This document shows positions 61,285 through 64,000 of a stretch of DNA of 64,000 nucleotides, one piece after another; within the stretch, counting starts at the first letter, position 1; each line of letters opens with the position of its first letter. Source of the DNA: JAFGRU01 sp016934985. GTDB taxonomy: Bacteria; Desulfobacterota; Desulfuromonadia; Desulfuromonadales; JAAYDE01. The notes beneath the pieces are model-generated. The model was not told where the DNA came from and ran no database searches. It saw nothing but the letters and a program-made list of their open reading frames with translations. The position numbers and the translations under genes are program-made. The stretch spans positions 496,001 to 560,000 of the forward strand of contig CAXXJQ010000006.1 in the NCBI GenBank assembly GCA_963665045.2, in the 5' to 3' direction.

Positions 61285-62517
61285 TTAATTTTCAACATCC
61301 CCCTTACCCCTTTTTGTGTGCCCAAAACTCTTGAGCAAAATTCGTTCCGCATGTTTTTCCCAAGTATATTTACGAGAAATTTTTTCCTTAGCGGCAAGAG
61401 CAAGCCCTTTAGAAAACTCAGTATCAACAAGACATTGGGACAAAGCTCCTGCCAACGAAGAACAATTACCGGGATCAAACAAAACCCCGTCTTTATTATG
61501 TGAAATAACCGAGGCAATGGCGGGTTTTTGCGGTGCTACAACGGCCTTTCCCATTGCCATATACTCAAACATCTTTATTGGCGAGCGGAAATCATTTGTT
61601 TCGGGAATAACAGCAACATCGGCCATTTTTAAATAAACAGGAATATCCGAGTGTCGCACTTTGCCAACAAAAATAACGGAGTTGGACGGAAGAGCCAGCA
61701 CCTTGGCGCTCTCTTTTATATAATCTTTAAGCGGGCCATCCCCTACGAACATCAGGACAACATCTGCCACCTTGGCCTGAACTTCTTTTAATGCTTGAAG
61801 CAACAAATCAAAATTATGCCAATGAACCAATCCGCCGACGAAACAAATAATTTTTTTGCCCCCCATATTATATTTGTCTCGTAAGATAGTCACCTCTTGT
61901 TCAGGTATCTCACGTTCGAACCAATCCCCCGGCACCCCATTTGGAATGGTCACAATTTTCGTGTTTTCAGAGTTGATTTTCCCACTGGCTTTGCGATTTA
62001 AAAAATCGGACACCGTGACAACAAGAACAGCCCGCCGCAAAACATATTTTTCAAAAGCTGAGCATAAACGCACAAAGGACTGGCCCCTTATTCTTTCATG
62101 ACCACTGAGTTCGTTTACTTCAACAATCAAGGGAATCTTTTTCCTTTTTGAAACAAATGCTCCGGCAAAATTAAAAAAAGCATAGCGTTCATAAATTAAA
62201 TCCACTCCACCACTTCTCACTGCCTGCCACAAACGGATGATGGCCGGGAAATTATATAATATTTCCATCAATTCAAAAAAAGGCTGGGGTAAAACATCCG
62301 CTAATTTGTGCAAGATGATAGTTTTTATAGATGAAGGTTTCTGCCCGCTTTTCTGCAGAGGTGCTTCTCGGGTCGGGTCGGCATTGGTAGGAGATATTAA
62401 ATGGACCTTGTGGCCTAGAGCCCGAAAGCCATTGACTATACCGGCAATATGCACACCTTCTGCACCGACCCCACGAACACGAAAATGGTAGAGTATATTT
62501 AATTGGCCCTTAATCAT
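61285..62517 (-). CDS. Glycosyltransferase family 4 protein
   Basis: 410 residues, GT-B fold. The N-terminal domain has the Gly-rich acceptor loop GVGAEGVHIAGIVNGFRALGH. The C-terminal nucleotide-sugar part has IICFVGGLVHWHNFDLLLQAL, FVGDGPLKDYIKE and the GT4 E-x7-E region IPETNDFRSPIKMFEYMAMGK. It transfers a sugar during exopolysaccharide assembly; donor and acceptor are unknown. It overlaps the upstream amidotransferase gene by 8 nt. Confidence 0.93.
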   Translation of the reverse strand: MIKGQLNILYHFRVRGVGAEGVHIAGIVNGFRALGHKVHLISPTNADPTREAPLQKSGQKPSSIKTIILHKLADVLPQPFFELMEILYNFPAIIRLWQAVRSGGVDLIYERYAFFNFAGAFVSKRKKIPLIVEVNELSGHERIRGQSFVRLCSAFEKYVLRRAVLVVTVSDFLNRKASGKINSENTKIVTIPNGVPGDWFEREIPEQEVTILRDKYNMGGKKIICFVGGLVHWHNFDLLLQALKEVQAKVADVVLMFVGDGPLKDYIKESAKVLALPSNSVIFVGKVRHSDIPVYLKMADVAVIPETNDFRSPIKMFEYMAMGKAVVAPQKPAIASVISHNKDGVLFDPGNCSSLAGALSQCLVDTEFSKGLALAAKEKISRKYTWEKHAERILLKSFGHTKRGKGDVEN

Positions 62518-64000
62518 ATTGGCGCCGCCATTCGGAAAAAACCAAAAGGGTCATCAGCATTTTGCTATGGTCCTCTGCGCCTGCCCTGTGCCTGGCGACC
62601 AAATTATCCAAGGCATCAGCCCTGAACCAGGGCTCTCTTTTAAAATCGGATATAACATCTCCGACCTGAGCCATCAGATCACCCTCAAACCATTCTTTGG
62701 TCGGAACTGGAAATCCCATTTTATTCCTATAAATAATTTTTCGTGGCAAAAGCTCTTCCGATATCTTCTTCAACAAATATTTCCCTTCCTTTTTTCTAAC
62801 TTTCAAATTTGAAGGCAGGGCAGAAAGGGCCTCAACCAGACGATAGTCCAAAAAAGGCACGCGCAGCTCAATAGAGGCGGCCATGGTCATCTTATCCGCT
62901 TTAACCAAAAGGTCATCCACCAGCCAGGTCTTGGTATCTACATAGAGCATCTGACTTAGAGGATCTTTTCCTTCCACCTTACTGAAAAAATAGCCAAATT
63001 GGTCCTCAAGATAGGAAGACTTATTGCTCAGGAATTCCTGATTATACAGTCGCTTTTTAAGTGTTGGCGTGAGATAGCTGGAAGTGCCCTGATATCGTTC
63101 AGCTAAAGGTAGGCTGAACCAATCAAGATATTTTTTAAACTTCAATTTGGGAGAATAAGAACTCAAAAGAGAGAAAGAAGACAACAAATTGTCTGGGAAA
63201 AACCTTCTAACCTTCTCAATTTTTGTCATGAACTGATAAAGGTAATAACCGGCAAACACCTCATCACTCCCTTCACCTGAAAGAAGGACTGTCGCGTGCT
63301 CTCGAGCAAGCCTGGATATATGATACAAAGCAATTGCTGCGGGCTCTACAATTGGCTCTTCAGCGAACCGGACCAAAGTTTCCAGAGAAGCAAAAAAATC
63401 ATCAGGTTCAAGATAAAAAATATGGTGTTTTGTGTGAAAACGATCCGCGACAACCCGGGCATACTCTTTTTCAGAGAAGCCCTGATGATAAGCAACGGTA
63501 AAGGTATTGACAGCCTGCGGAGCAATCGCCCTGTCCATCAGACCGACAACAGCACTTGAATCCAGGCCTCCGCTTAAAAAAGCCCCCACCGGCACATCGC
63601 TGATCAATCTCTTTTTAACGCAATCGCCTAAAAGCGCCTCTATCCGCTCCAAAGCTTCCATCTCACCTTGGGAAGATGCTGGGACCTGGGCAAAATCCCA
63701 ATACTCAAACTCCTCGACACCCTGTTGACTAATGATCAAACAATGACCAGGCAAAACCTTTTTAATGCCCCTGAACATGGTTTCAGGACCGGGCACATAT
63801 CCGACGGAGAAGTAAGCATCCAGGACATTTTCATTCAAGGCTGATTTCACAAAACCTGTTTTCAGAATCGCTTTTACCTCTGAAGCCGCGATAAAGACAT
63901 CATTGTCCTGATAATAATAAAGGGGTTTTATACCCAGTCTGTCACGAACGGCCCATAATAGCTGCCTGCTTTTATCAAAAAGCAGGAAAGCAAACATGCC
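62510..64000 (-). CDS. Asparagine synthase-type amidotransferase (partial, 5' end off window)
   Basis: The last roughly 496 codons of an AsnB-like protein; the frame stays open through the window edge. It carries the end of the glutaminase domain (GMFAFLLFDKSRQLLWAVRDRLGIKPLYYY) and the synthetase domain with the ATP pyrophosphatase loop AFLSGGLDSSAVVGL near 164. LLSGEGSDEVFAGY and KMTMAASIELRVPFLD also lie there. In exosortase loci an AsnB-type gene is a regular member (XrtA-associated amidotransferase), probably modifying exopolysaccharide sugars rather than making asparagine. Confidence 0.92.
   Translation of the reverse strand, partial: GMFAFLLFDKSRQLLWAVRDRLGIKPLYYYQDNDVFIAASEVKAILKTGFVKSALNENVLDAYFSVGYVPGPETMFRGIKKVLPGHCLIISQQGVEEFEYWDFAQVPASSQGEMEALERIEALLGDCVKKRLISDVPVGAFLSGGLDSSAVVGLMDRAIAPQAVNTFTVAYHQGFSEKEYARVVADRFHTKHHIFYLEPDDFFASLETLVRFAEEPIVEPAAIALYHISRLAREHATVLLSGEGSDEVFAGYYLYQFMTKIEKVRRFFPDNLLSSFSLLSSYSPKLKFKKYLDWFSLPLAERYQGTSSYLTPTLKKRLYNQEFLSNKSSYLEDQFGYFFSKVEGKDPLSQMLYVDTKTWLVDDLLVKADKMTMAASIELRVPFLDYRLVEALSALPSNLKVRKKEGKYLLKKISEELLPRKIIYRNKMGFPVPTKEWFEGDLMAQVGDVISDFKREPWFRADALDNLVARHRAGAEDHSKMLMTLLVFSEWRRQYD

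Overview
This 64-kb window is chromosomal DNA of a Gram-negative bacterium, most likely a Desulfuromonadia (Geobacter/Desulfuromonas/Pelobacter-like) organism. That placement is an inference. It rests on a leucine T-box leader before leuA in a Gram-negative, a GEMM-type cyclic-dinucleotide riboswitch before a secreted protein, sigma-54 promoters, an exosortase/PrsK/PrsR system, and the order ilvD-ilvB-ilvN-ilvC-psd-pssA-leuA-leuC-leuD. Almost every gene lies on the minus strand, so the window reads from right to left.

Core region, 0-26.5 kb. From the left edge: a partial DUF2779 nuclease; a brnTA toxin-antitoxin pair; the branched-chain amino acid cluster (leuD, leuC, leuA behind a Leu(CUC) T-box, ilvC, ilvN, ilvB, ilvD) with two phospholipid genes (pssA, psd) inside it; a small DUF465 gene; and an envelope/isoprenoid cluster (tsaB, rseP, dxr, cdsA, uppS). 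Then come yjbQ, a Bax-like lipoprotein on the plus strand, a polysaccharide deacetylase, a SpoT-like HD protein with a decayed synthetase domain, a HIT protein and a YhaN/YhaO (SbcCD-like) pair.

Accessory region, 26.5-64 kb. Two identical 1.57-kb IS110-family elements (IS1111-like layout, with a probable bridge-RNA region 3' of the transposase) lie in the same orientation 17.6 kb apart. Both sit in the same short dispersed repeat. Between them are tlyA, two tandem near-duplicate secreted proteins (one behind a GEMM riboswitch, both behind probable sigma-54 promoters), manB/algC, manC, the sigma-54 activator prsR and rfbCADB. Right of the second IS are prsK, a beta-CASP hydrolase, a run of small toxin-antitoxin cassettes (MNT/HEPN, HepT/MntA, HigBA, Phd/RelE), the exosortase and EpsI genes, an inactive nuclease-fold protein, a large beta-helix secreted protein, a glycosyltransferase and a partial asparagine-synthase-type amidotransferase. 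Together these look like an exopolysaccharide/exosortase locus that has accumulated mobile and toxin-antitoxin DNA.

The most unusual non-coding signal is a mosaic of at least six recurring intergenic words (R1-R6). Examples are GGCTGAAG...CTTCAGCC, ATTGACCAATGAC, ATCCCTGTTAAT, GTCCGTG-TTTTCGTGGC and CTTTGCGTCTTTGCG. They separate nearly every gene or cassette between 36.6 and 57.2 kb. They are the IS110 target, they supply the C-terminus of one protein, and the R1 family shows compensatory base changes. I saw no tRNA, rRNA or CRISPR array.
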